The position numbers and the translations under genes are program-made. From Bog-950 sp964493695 (GTDB lineage Bacteria; Bacteroidota; Bacteroidia; Chitinophagales; LD1): 6,074 bases of DNA. The DNA lies in contig CAZBPG010000153.1 of assembly GCA_964493695.1 (NCBI GenBank), positions 1 to 6,074 on the forward strand, given 5' to 3'. The notes under the pieces are model-generated. The model saw nothing but the letters and a program-made list of their open reading frames with translations, was not told where the DNA came from and ran no database searches. Below, piece after piece: positions 1 to 5,867 of this stretch (positions are counted from its first letter, which is position 1; each line of letters starts with the position of its first letter).

Positions 1-340
1 GCTTTGCTGCGGCATCCCAAATAGTTTGGCCTTTGTTTTTGGCATTACGTGTAGTAAAAAATACAGCCATCAGCAGCGAAAGGATAACCACTGCGCTGGC
101 ATCCAGTAACACAAACCGCTTCAGGTCAAGGCTAATATCCACCGGTATGCTTTTGGCAAAATCGGTGTAGCCGTAGTTGAGTTTATTGTTCAGAAAAGCA
201 TAAAACGCACCGGCACCTGCCAGTGCAAAAAAGCCGGCAAACACACCGGCTAATCCGCTCAGAGAAATAAAGCGCGAGGAGCGCTCCATCATGGTTCGTA
301 TTTGTTGCAGTTGTTCTAATGGCTCGGTGTTTTCACTCAT
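1..340 (-). CDS. Small two-helix membrane protein, C-terminus cut by window edge
   Basis: This reading frame is open from an ATG at 340 to the left edge, giving 113 residues with no stop, so the C-terminus lies outside the window. The protein starts with a charged, Glu/Gln-rich amphipathic stretch (residues 5-22, containing EQLQQIRTMMERSSRF). A Gly/Ala/Phe-rich hydrophobic segment follows (about 26-49), then a polar loop (50-74) and a second hydrophobic segment (about 77-96) ending in a basic patch (RNAKNKG). The E-Q-L-x-x-I-R-x-x-M-E-R-S-S-R-F-I-S-L-S-G opening resembles a family of uncharacterised inner-membrane proteins I associate with Bacteroidota, but I know no function for it. More membrane helices may lie in the missing part. 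It is divergent from the Mpo1-like gene, with 111 bases between the two chosen starts. The ATG is the first one in frame after a possible promoter at 360-392. The coding call is firm; the function is unknown. Confidence 0.85.
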   Translation of the reverse strand, partial: MSENTEPLEQLQQIRTMMERSSRFISLSGLAGVFAGFFALAGAGAFYAFLNNKLNYGYTDFAKSIPVDISLDLKRFVLLDASAVVILSLLMAVFFTTRNAKNKGQTIWDAAAK

Positions 341-359
341 ATTAAAGCGCTTTGTGTAG

Positions 360-392
360 CAAAGTAAAATGCAAACTGCTCAGACTTCCAAA
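360..392 (-). promoter_or_regulatory. Possible Bacteroidota-type promoter for the small membrane protein
   Basis: On the minus strand a TTTG (plus-strand caaa, 389-392) lies 21 bases before TTACTTTG (plus-strand 360-367). This is one mismatch from the Bacteroidota -7 consensus TAnnTTTG, at a plausible spacing. A transcript starting just downstream would have a leader of roughly 15 bases before the ATG at 340. It is a short, degenerate pattern match only. Confidence 0.3.
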
Positions 393-399
393 GATTGTG

Positions 400-429
400 T
401 TGTTAAAGTTTCGCAATCGTGTATTTTAG
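400..429 (+). promoter_or_regulatory. Possible Bacteroidota-type promoter for the Mpo1-like gene
   Basis: TTG at 400-402 is followed after 19 bases by TATTTTAG (422-429), one mismatch from TAnnTTTG. The ATG at 452 lies 22 bases beyond it, leaving a short leader of the usual kind. The match supports the ATG at 452 over a GTG at 419, which would lie inside the promoter. The evidence is a weak motif only. Confidence 0.3.
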
Positions 430-451
430 TTTTTGCAACAAAGCAAGTACT

Positions 452-811
452 ATGAGCAGCGAAAGAGAATACAAAACGTTTTGGAGTTTTTACCCTTACT
501 ACCTTACCGAGCATGCCCGGCCGGCTAACCGTTGGCTACATTTTGTTGGCACTGCACTGGTTATTTTGTGTTTTGTGTTGGGCCTTTGGTGGGGAAACCT
601 GCTGATGTGGCTGGCTATGCCTTTGTGTGGTTATGGCTTTGCATGGTTCGGTCATTTTATATTGGAGAAGAACCGCCCCGCTACTTTTAAGTATCCGCTT
701 TACAGTTTAGGCAGCGATTTTGTGATGTTCTTCCACATACTAACCGGGCAAATAAACAGCAAGGTAGACGAAGCCCACCGCACCATTGGCGTGGAGAATA
801 AATGGAAATAA
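452..811 (+). CDS. Mpo1-like / DUF962 (YGL010w-type) membrane protein
   Basis: This 119-residue protein matches the DUF962 / Mpo1-like pattern. It has an N-terminal F-x-x-Y-P-Y-Y-x-x-E-H-x-x-P-x-N-R-x-x-H segment (residues 10-30), hydrophobic helices at about 31-49 and 51-70, the G-H-F-I-L-E-K-N-R-P-A-T-F signature (67-79), and a final P-L-Y-S-L-x-S-D-F-x-M-F-F segment (82-94). His21, His30 and His68 are the obvious candidate metal ligands. Yeast Mpo1 is an Fe(II)-dependent dioxygenase that shortens 2-hydroxy fatty acids by one carbon during phytosphingosine breakdown. That activity is known for the yeast protein and only inferred here. The protein should sit in the inner membrane. The frame extends back to a GTG at 419, but the ATG at 452 gives a start typical of the family and lies downstream of a possible promoter. 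The neighbours do not suggest a pathway. Family call fairly sure, substrate uncertain. Confidence 0.85.
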   Translation: MSSEREYKTFWSFYPYYLTEHARPANRWLHFVGTALVILCFVLGLWWGNLLMWLAMPLCGYGFAWFGHFILEKNRPATFKYPLYSLGSDFVMFFHILTGQINSKVDEAHRTIGVENKWK

Positions 812-824
812 AGGCGGCATTATG

Positions 825-854
825 AAAAAGCGGCCGGAGTAAACTCCGAACCGC
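825..854 (-). terminator. Rho-independent terminator of the vWA gene
   Basis: Read on the minus strand, GCGG (854-851) pairs with CCGC (833-830), and CGGAG (848-844) pairs with CTCCG (839-835) around a four-base loop (843-840). A small internal loop (849-850 against 834) separates the two stems. A run of five T (829-825) follows directly. It lies 20 bases past the vWA stop codon, as expected for a terminator of that gene. On the plus strand the hairpin is not followed by a T-run, so it is probably one-directional, although it could still slow polymerase leaving the Mpo1-like gene. Confidence 0.75.
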
Positions 855-874
855 CTCAACCTAAACCATTCGTT

Positions 875-2365
875 CTACTGTTTTTTGCCTCGTATGCTGT
901 AGTTAGCGCTCTTGCTTGCCTTTTGCACTTCCTTTAACTCGTAATCGCTTTTTTGCTCTACACTCTTTAGTTCGCTGTTGTATTTGGTTACTACCGAATC
1001 CTGCAATGTTATTTCTACGGTAGGCGTAAACTTACTTTTGTTTCCGGCCATATATATCTGCGTGGTTGCTCCAAGGGTGCGCGCCTTGTCATAGTTACGT
1101 TCATCCACCGCTTTCATTGTTTTCTCCAAAAGATCGTTCGATTCAAATATGGTGCATTGCTGCATTACCCGCTCACTAAAGTTGGCCATATACGTTTTGC
1201 GCTCGGTAACAGGCTTAATCACATTCAAATTTTCGATGGCAGATTTCCGGTTGTTGTTTGTAGCATCTTCAAAATCAAGGTGTGTTACAACAGGCAGCTC
1301 AGTATTGGCTCCGGCCTTAATTTTAAATTTTACCAGTATGCCTTTGGTTTCGTTAGCAAAAATATCCTTCAGGTTTACGGTCATTACATTCCTGTCCATT
1401 TCGTAATTGCCGCCATACACACGGGTAACTACTATTTGCTGCGGAAGGGAGAATTTTAATGTAGCCTGCTTTGCAACTAAAGTAAGCAGCCCGTTTATCT
1501 CCTTTTCAAATAAGGCAGGAATTTGATTGGGCTCTTTTATATAGTAGTAATTGCCGCCCCCATTCTCTGCCAGAGCGGTCATCAAGTTTTCGTTGTAATC
1601 ATTCCCCACTCCAAAGGTGCTGATGCTGATACTCTCGCTGTTAAACCACTTTTTCGCAGTATTCTGTAATACAAGCGGATCGCTGATTCCTTCATTAGCA
1701 AGGCCATCACTTAGTAACAACACACGGTTTACATAACCGCTTTTGTACGTATTTTTCACCTGATTAAATCCTTCCACCATTCCCCCGCCCAGGTTAGTGC
1801 CACCGGCAGTTTCAATAGCGGAAATCACTTCGTGCAGGTACTTTTTATCGGTTACCGGAGCTGATTTTTGCAATACCCCCACCTGCGATTCATATACCAC
1901 TATAGACAGAATGTCTTTATCATTTAGTTTATCAATCAAATAATCAGCTGCCTTTTTTACGTATTGCAGTTTAGCGCCTGTCATAGAGCCGCTGCGGTCA
2001 ATCACCAAGGCAATGTTGAGGGGGGCGCGTGCTTTATCGGCAGGAATGTAATCACCTGCTTTTACCTCGGCATAAACAAAGCCGGTGTTATTTAAGGTAT
2101 CGTTTACCAAATAGTAGTTGTGGCCGAGTTCTGTAGAGAGTGAAAGCAACCCGGCTTTGTTATGCATTGGCTGCCCGTTGTAAGTAACGCTGTCGGGAAT
2201 TTTGTAGTAGTTATCATCTATAACAACAGCCACCGGTTCGGCAGGCTCTTCAACTATAGCAGGCGAAGGTGCGGTGCGGGGATGAAATGAGTAGAAAGAG
2301 AAGGCTGTCAGCAATAAAAAAAATCCTGATACCAGGAGCAGCGAGCGGGTGAGTTTTGGTTGCAT
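875..2365 (-). CDS. Membrane-anchored or secreted vWA-domain protein
   Basis: This 496-residue protein starts with a hydrophobic segment (about residues 8-27) that serves as an uncleaved anchor or signal peptide. No Cys is near it, so it is not a lipoprotein. A Pro/Ala/Glu-rich linker (30-48) and a short region of unknown fold follow. The von Willebrand A domain spans about 115-295. Its metal-ion-dependent adhesion site looks complete: D-R-S-G-S (Asp123, Ser125, Ser127), a Thr in G-G-T-N (Thr190), and Asp220 in L-L-L-S-D-G. After a beta-rich region (about 300-390), the C-terminal part (400-496) is mixed helical and rich in Lys and Ser. The order resembles YfbK-like secreted vWA proteins. Known vWA domains bind protein partners through a divalent metal; the partner here is unknown. 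No MoxR ATPase or Bat/CoxE gene adjoins it, so it seems to stand alone. It converges on the Mpo1-like gene (63 bases apart) and has its own terminator. The ATG at 2365 is followed directly by the signal segment. Confidence 0.9.
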   Translation of the reverse strand: MQPKLTRSLLLVSGFFLLLTAFSFYSFHPRTAPSPAIVEEPAEPVAVVIDDNYYKIPDSVTYNGQPMHNKAGLLSLSTELGHNYYLVNDTLNNTGFVYAEVKAGDYIPADKARAPLNIALVIDRSGSMTGAKLQYVKKAADYLIDKLNDKDILSIVVYESQVGVLQKSAPVTDKKYLHEVISAIETAGGTNLGGGMVEGFNQVKNTYKSGYVNRVLLLSDGLANEGISDPLVLQNTAKKWFNSESISISTFGVGNDYNENLMTALAENGGGNYYYIKEPNQIPALFEKEINGLLTLVAKQATLKFSLPQQIVVTRVYGGNYEMDRNVMTVNLKDIFANETKGILVKFKIKAGANTELPVVTHLDFEDATNNNRKSAIENLNVIKPVTERKTYMANFSERVMQQCTIFESNDLLEKTMKAVDERNYDKARTLGATTQIYMAGNKSKFTPTVEITLQDSVVTKYNSELKSVEQKSDYELKEVQKASKSANYSIRGKKQ

Positions 2366-2504
2366 AGCATTAGGTTTTGTTTCTTAACGATGCAGCCATT
2401 GACAATATTACACAAGCTAAAAGGCATTAACACTTGTTGTGTTTTGGCTTACCAAACAGCGGACGATATCAAAGTATTATTTTGCTCTTCTAAATGTGCT
2501 ACAA

Positions 2505-3035
2505 ATGCACTTACAGAAACTTGAAGTTAGAACGCATACAGCCATTGCCTACTGGATAGTAGAACTGAACAACTATAGTTATGAGCAGCTAATTCAAAAG
2601 CCGGCTGAAAATTCGTGGAGCCTTGGGCAGGTAGGTATTCACCTATGGATGAGTGCCAAGGGTTTCTTTTTTAAGAATGCCGAACGCTGTTTAAGTAAAG
2701 AAAGGGTAGCGTCAGGCAAAGGGAAGAATATGTATGGAATGATAGTTTTTACGCTGGGCATGATGCCGCCTGTAAAAGTAAAAATGCCCGAGAAGGTAGC
2801 GGTAGAACCAAAGCAGCCCGAATCGAAAGAGCAGTTAATAGCTAAACTGGAAGAAGTGAAACGCATGTCTTCGGAATACATTAGGCGGATACCACAAAGC
2901 GACCCCGCACTTAAAACACGGCATCCGTTTTTGGGCTGGTTGAATACCGCTGAATGGATAACTCTTTGTAACCTACACTTTAAGCACCATCTGGCACAGA
3001 AGAAAAGGATAGAGCAGCACTTCGGCTGGAAGTAA
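2505..3035 (+). CDS. DinB-like four-helix protein
   Basis: The 176-residue product fits the DinB / DinB_2 superfamily of putative metal-dependent hydrolases or transferases. It has an N-terminal helix (about residues 3-28) and then the typical K-P-A-x-x-x-W-S-L-G-Q-V-G-x-H-L-W segment (32-48), with His46 as first candidate metal ligand. A variable Lys/Pro-rich middle (87-108) follows, then a helix (109-129). The C-terminal helix reads N-x-H-x-x-H-H-x-x-Q (156-165), where His158 and His162 would complete the triad. Nothing indicates a signal peptide, so it should be cytoplasmic. Some relatives transfer bacillithiol or mycothiol, but no substrate can be assigned here. I chose the ATG at 2505. 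The frame also opens upstream at a GTG at 2439, but those 22 extra residues would precede the conserved fold and run into the intergenic region shared with the divergent vWA gene. The TolC gene begins 48 bases downstream on the same strand. Confidence 0.8.
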   Translation: MHLQKLEVRTHTAIAYWIVELNNYSYEQLIQKPAENSWSLGQVGIHLWMSAKGFFFKNAERCLSKERVASGKGKNMYGMIVFTLGMMPPVKVKMPEKVAVEPKQPESKEQLIAKLEEVKRMSSEYIRRIPQSDPALKTRHPFLGWLNTAEWITLCNLHFKHHLAQKKRIEQHFGWK

Positions 3036-3057
3036 AATTCCATTTACCCAAATCTGC

Positions 3058-3065
3058 TACTTTAG
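3058..3065 (+). promoter_or_regulatory. Possible -7 element ahead of the TolC-type gene
   Basis: TACTTTAG lies 18 bases before the GTG start at 3084, within the 48-base gap after the DinB-like gene. It is one mismatch from TAnnTTTG. No TTG is found at the expected distance upstream, so this is a weak suggestion that the efflux pair has its own promoter instead of depending on read-through. Confidence 0.2.
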
Positions 3066-3083
3066 CGCCTCAAATTTATCATT

Positions 3084-4451
3084 GTGAAAGCGTTACGCCT
3101 GGCAGGTTTATTCCTCTGTATTTCTATTTCTCAATATTCCATAGCACAAACCGGTGAAAAATGGTCACTGGAAAAGTGCATTGACTATGCCCTGAAAAAT
3201 AACCTGCAGGTGCGCCAGGGCGGCTTAAATGCCGAGGTGAATAAGAACAATTACAATCAGAGTTTTCTGAATCTGCTTCCGTCTGTAAATGGTTTTGTAA
3301 CAAACGACATTTCGAACGGGCAGCAGTTTAGTTTGGCCGCCTTTCGCGTGGTTAACCAAACCACTACCACTTTTAGCACCGGATTGAATGCGGATCTGAC
3401 CTTGTTTGCCGGTTTGCAGCAGGTACACAATATACTTAAGAGCAGAAAGGATTTGGAAGCGGCCAGGTTTGATAACGAGGATGTGAAGACTACTGTTACG
3501 CTTAACATTACTACGGCTTTTTTACAGCTAATGAACAACCGCGAAGTGCTAAACGTAGCAGAAAACCAAAAGAAAACTACAGAAACGCAATTGCAGAATA
3601 TTGAGCAGCGTGTAAAGGCGGGGGTACTTCCTGAAGTAAGTTTGTTGGATATACAGGCGCAACTCGCCCGCGATGAAGCCGCTATCGTTAATGCAAAAAA
3701 CAGCTATGACCTGGCAGTGTTAGCGTTGCGCATTCTACTTCAATTGAAACCCGAAGAGCCTTTTGAACCGGAAATTCCTGTGCTGAAAGACGAAGTAACA
3801 GACAAGCTAACTGAGTCAACCGCATTGAGCACTTACAACTCGGCAGTGCTTACACAGCCTTCTATTAAAGCAGCTATGGCGCGTGTGCAGAGTGCACAGT
3901 TTAGCCGAAAAATGGCGATTGGTGCTTTAAGCCCCACTATCTCCATGTCAGGAAGTTTATACGATTACTACACCAATCAGCAAAAGCAACTGGATACCGC
4001 TATAGGCGATTATGTTACAGTGCCTATCAGCAACCAGTTTAAAGATCAATTCCGAAAGAGCATTTCATTTACCCTGAGCATTCCCATTTTTAGCCGCTGG
4101 CAACGTGTAACCAACATTTCAAACGCAAAACTTCAATACCAAAATTCGTTGCTGCAACTGGAAACAAAGAAGAACGCTCTGATGCAAACAATTTATGAAG
4201 CCGATGCCAGTGCACGGGCTGCAGCCGAGGGCTACTATAGCAGCAAGAAAAGTTACGGAGCAGCTAAACGCGCATACGAAGCGCAGGAGAAAAGATACAA
4301 TGCAGGCGCTTCTTCTAACATTGAATATCAAACCGCCAAGAATAACTTAGCCACTGCCGAAAGTGATGTAATCAGAAACAAATACACCTACGTATTCCGC
4401 CTGAAGGTGCTTGATTTTTATCAGGGTAAACCGATAACACTAAACCCGTAA
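3084..4451 (+). CDS. TolC-family outer-membrane efflux channel
   Basis: This 455-residue protein has the usual length and layout of the TolC / outer membrane efflux protein family, which forms trimeric channels through the outer membrane and periplasm. A signal peptide (residues 1-21, cleavage likely after Ser-Ile-Ala before Gln22) is followed by W-S-L-E-K-C-I-D-Y-A-L-K-N-N (27-40), a hallmark opening. The two halves repeat each other, as in TolC. L-L-P-S-V-N (64-69) matches L-S-P-T-I-S (282-287), both entering beta-strand regions. R-V-K-A-G-V-L-P-E-V-S-L-L-D (176-189) matches R-Y-N-A-G-A-S-S-N-I-E-Y-Q-T (404-417), both followed by long coiled-coil helices. The start is a GTG; no ATG lies near it, and starting here yields a complete signal peptide. 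The adaptor gene follows after 21 bases, so the two are almost certainly cotranscribed. The transported substrate cannot be read from the sequence. Confidence 0.95.
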   Translation: MKALRLAGLFLCISISQYSIAQTGEKWSLEKCIDYALKNNLQVRQGGLNAEVNKNNYNQSFLNLLPSVNGFVTNDISNGQQFSLAAFRVVNQTTTTFSTGLNADLTLFAGLQQVHNILKSRKDLEAARFDNEDVKTTVTLNITTAFLQLMNNREVLNVAENQKKTTETQLQNIEQRVKAGVLPEVSLLDIQAQLARDEAAIVNAKNSYDLAVLALRILLQLKPEEPFEPEIPVLKDEVTDKLTESTALSTYNSAVLTQPSIKAAMARVQSAQFSRKMAIGALSPTISMSGSLYDYYTNQQKQLDTAIGDYVTVPISNQFKDQFRKSISFTLSIPIFSRWQRVTNISNAKLQYQNSLLQLETKKNALMQTIYEADASARAAAEGYYSSKKSYGAAKRAYEAQEKRYNAGASSNIEYQTAKNNLATAESDVIRNKYTYVFRLKVLDFYQGKPITLNP

Positions 4452-4472
4452 CAAACCGCAAACGTATTCACC

Positions 4473-5843
4473 ATGAAGAGCAACCGCATTATATGGATTT
4501 CAGCTGCCGTGCTCGGCATTCTTTTAATAGTAGTTATTGTAGGAAAAAAGCAAGGGTGGCTTGGCAAAGGCGAAACTCTACAAGTAGCTGTAGATAAAAC
4601 TGCCAAGCGTTCGCTGATTGAAACAGTAACCGCCAGCGGAAAGATAAATCCTCAAACAGAAGTAAAGTTGAGTTCCGAAGTTTCAGGCGAGGTGATTCAA
4701 TTGAACGTAAAAGAAGGCGACTCTGTAAAACGTGGCCAGCTACTTTGCGTGGTAAACCCTTCTATTTATGAAGCGGTAGTTACACAGGCCAATGCCAGCG
4801 TAAACCAGTTTAAAGCAAACCTCGCCAGTGCCAACGCATCGCTTATTCAGGCAAAAGCTGCATTGGATAACAGCAAGCGAAACTTTGAACGTAATGAGCA
4901 ACTGCATAACAGCAAGGTAATTTCGGATATGGAGTATGAAGCCTCTAAGTTGCAGTACGATCAGGCACAGTCCAATTATGCTACTGTTACAGAGCAGGTA
5001 AATGCGGCACTTTACACAGTAAAAAGTGCCGAGGCACAGTTAAAACAGGCACAGGACAATTTGCTGAAGACGAAGATTTATGCGCCCATTAGCGGAACGG
5101 TTTCTCTCGTTAATGTGAAACTGGGTGAGCGTGTGGTGGGAACTGCTCAAATGGCCGGAACCGAAATTATCCGCATTGCCGATTTGGAAAATATGCAGGC
5201 AGAGGTAGATGTAAATGAAAATGACGTGCTCCGAATTTCGCTGGGCGACACTGCCGAAATTGAAGTGGATGCTTACATCAAGAAGAAATTCATAGGTGTT
5301 GTTTCGCAGATTTCTTACTCAGCCACCAACACTATCAATCAGGTTATCAGCACTTCTCAGGCTACCAACTTTACTGTAAGAATTAACTTGGTGAAGGAGT
5401 CGTATGCTGATTTAATTCTCCCTGAACTTGGTAAGAAGTTTCCGTTCCGCCCGGGAATGTCGGCTACGGTGGATATTAAAACGGAGTCGCGCACGAATGT
5501 TATTACCGTGCCTATTCAGTCGGTTACTACCCGCGAGGCAGAAGATGTGAAGCAAAAGGATGAAGAATTTGCTAAAACTGAAAAAGCGAAGAAAGCTTCA
5601 GCAGGTAATGACAAGAGTAAACTAACAGAAATTGTATTCGTAATAGAGAAAGACAAAGCGGTAGCCCGTGAGGTGAAAACCGGTATACAGGATGCAAACT
5701 ATATTGAAGTTCTATCCGGGCTTAAAGAAGGTGAGAAAGTAGTAAAGGCTCCTTTCAAACTCATTTCCAAAACGCTTAACGATGGCGATATCGTGAAAGT
5801 GGTGGAGGAGAAAGACTTATTTAAGGACACTAAAGCGGAGTAA
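4473..5843 (+). CDS. HlyD/AcrA-type periplasmic adaptor subunit
   Basis: This 456-residue membrane fusion protein links an inner-membrane pump to the TolC-type channel. One N-terminal membrane helix (residues 6-24) anchors it; no lipobox Cys is present. The first half of the lipoyl domain (about 60-95, with S-G-E-V-I-Q-L-N-V-K-E-G-D-S-V) leads into a long Ala/Gln/Asn-rich alpha-helical hairpin (about 98-200). The second lipoyl half (203-237, Y-A-P-I-S-G-T-V), a beta-barrel (238-340) and a membrane-proximal domain (about 341-350 plus 384-445) follow. At the hairpin tip Arg140, Leu144 and Ser151 have the R-x3-L-x6-S spacing of the motif that docks adaptors onto TolC-type channels. A Lys/Glu-rich stretch (354-383) interrupts the membrane-proximal domain. 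Sequence alone does not settle whether the partner is an ABC (MacB-like) or RND pump. No pump gene follows: the stop codon directly abuts that of the convergent RNase III gene. Confidence 0.95.
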   Translation: MKSNRIIWISAAVLGILLIVVIVGKKQGWLGKGETLQVAVDKTAKRSLIETVTASGKINPQTEVKLSSEVSGEVIQLNVKEGDSVKRGQLLCVVNPSIYEAVVTQANASVNQFKANLASANASLIQAKAALDNSKRNFERNEQLHNSKVISDMEYEASKLQYDQAQSNYATVTEQVNAALYTVKSAEAQLKQAQDNLLKTKIYAPISGTVSLVNVKLGERVVGTAQMAGTEIIRIADLENMQAEVDVNENDVLRISLGDTAEIEVDAYIKKKFIGVVSQISYSATNTINQVISTSQATNFTVRINLVKESYADLILPELGKKFPFRPGMSATVDIKTESRTNVITVPIQSVTTREAEDVKQKDEEFAKTEKAKKASAGNDKSKLTEIVFVIEKDKAVAREVKTGIQDANYIEVLSGLKEGEKVVKAPFKLISKTLNDGDIVKVVEEKDLFKDTKAE

Positions 5844-5867
5844 CTATTCTTCCACTACTTTAATGTC
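5787..5867 (+). repeat. Imperfect inverted repeat spanning both convergent stop codons
   Basis: Left arm 5796-5810 and right arm 5847-5861 are complementary over 15 bases, with 12 Watson-Crick pairs and 3 G-T positions. In plus-strand RNA the latter are G-U wobbles and the stem is unbroken; in minus-strand RNA they become A-C mismatches. An outer 5-bp helix (5787-5791 with 5863-5867, one G-U) is separated by an asymmetric internal loop. The 36-base loop (5811-5846) contains both stop codons. No T-run follows on either strand, so it does not look like a classical terminator. The arms encode the K-V-V-E-E segments near the ends of the adaptor and of RNase III. Confidence 0.6.

Noticed and set aside
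419..451. GTG-initiated N-terminal extension of the Mpo1-like gene
   Set aside because: The extra 11 residues do not resemble the family start and overlap the possible promoter; the ATG at 452 fits better.
825..854. Reading the 825-854 hairpin as a terminator for the Mpo1-like gene too
   Set aside because: On the plus strand the stem is followed by a mixed sequence without a T-run.
1149..1459. Two overlapping plus-strand open frames inside the vWA gene
   Set aside because: They are antisense to a well-supported gene, have no recognisable domain, and are low-complexity shadows.
2403..2410. Minus-strand TAATATTG as a -7 element for the vWA gene
   Set aside because: It is one mismatch from consensus, but no TTG or TTTG lies 19-21 bases upstream, so it is too weak to list as a promoter.
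2477..2484. TTATTTTG as a -7 element for the DinB-like gene
   Set aside because: It is one mismatch from consensus, but no upstream box is found at the right distance.
2439..2504. GTG-initiated extension of the DinB-like gene
   Set aside because: It adds 22 residues before the conserved first helix and occupies the shared upstream region of the divergent vWA gene; the ATG at 2505 is preferred.
2639..3043. Minus-strand open frame across the DinB-like gene
   Set aside because: It is antisense to a gene with clear family motifs, and its Cys/Ser/Phe-rich translation looks like a shadow frame.
3225..3538. Minus-strand open frames inside the TolC-type gene
   Set aside because: They are shadows of a full-length, well-recognised protein; the same holds for those at 4119-4331 and 4421-4606.
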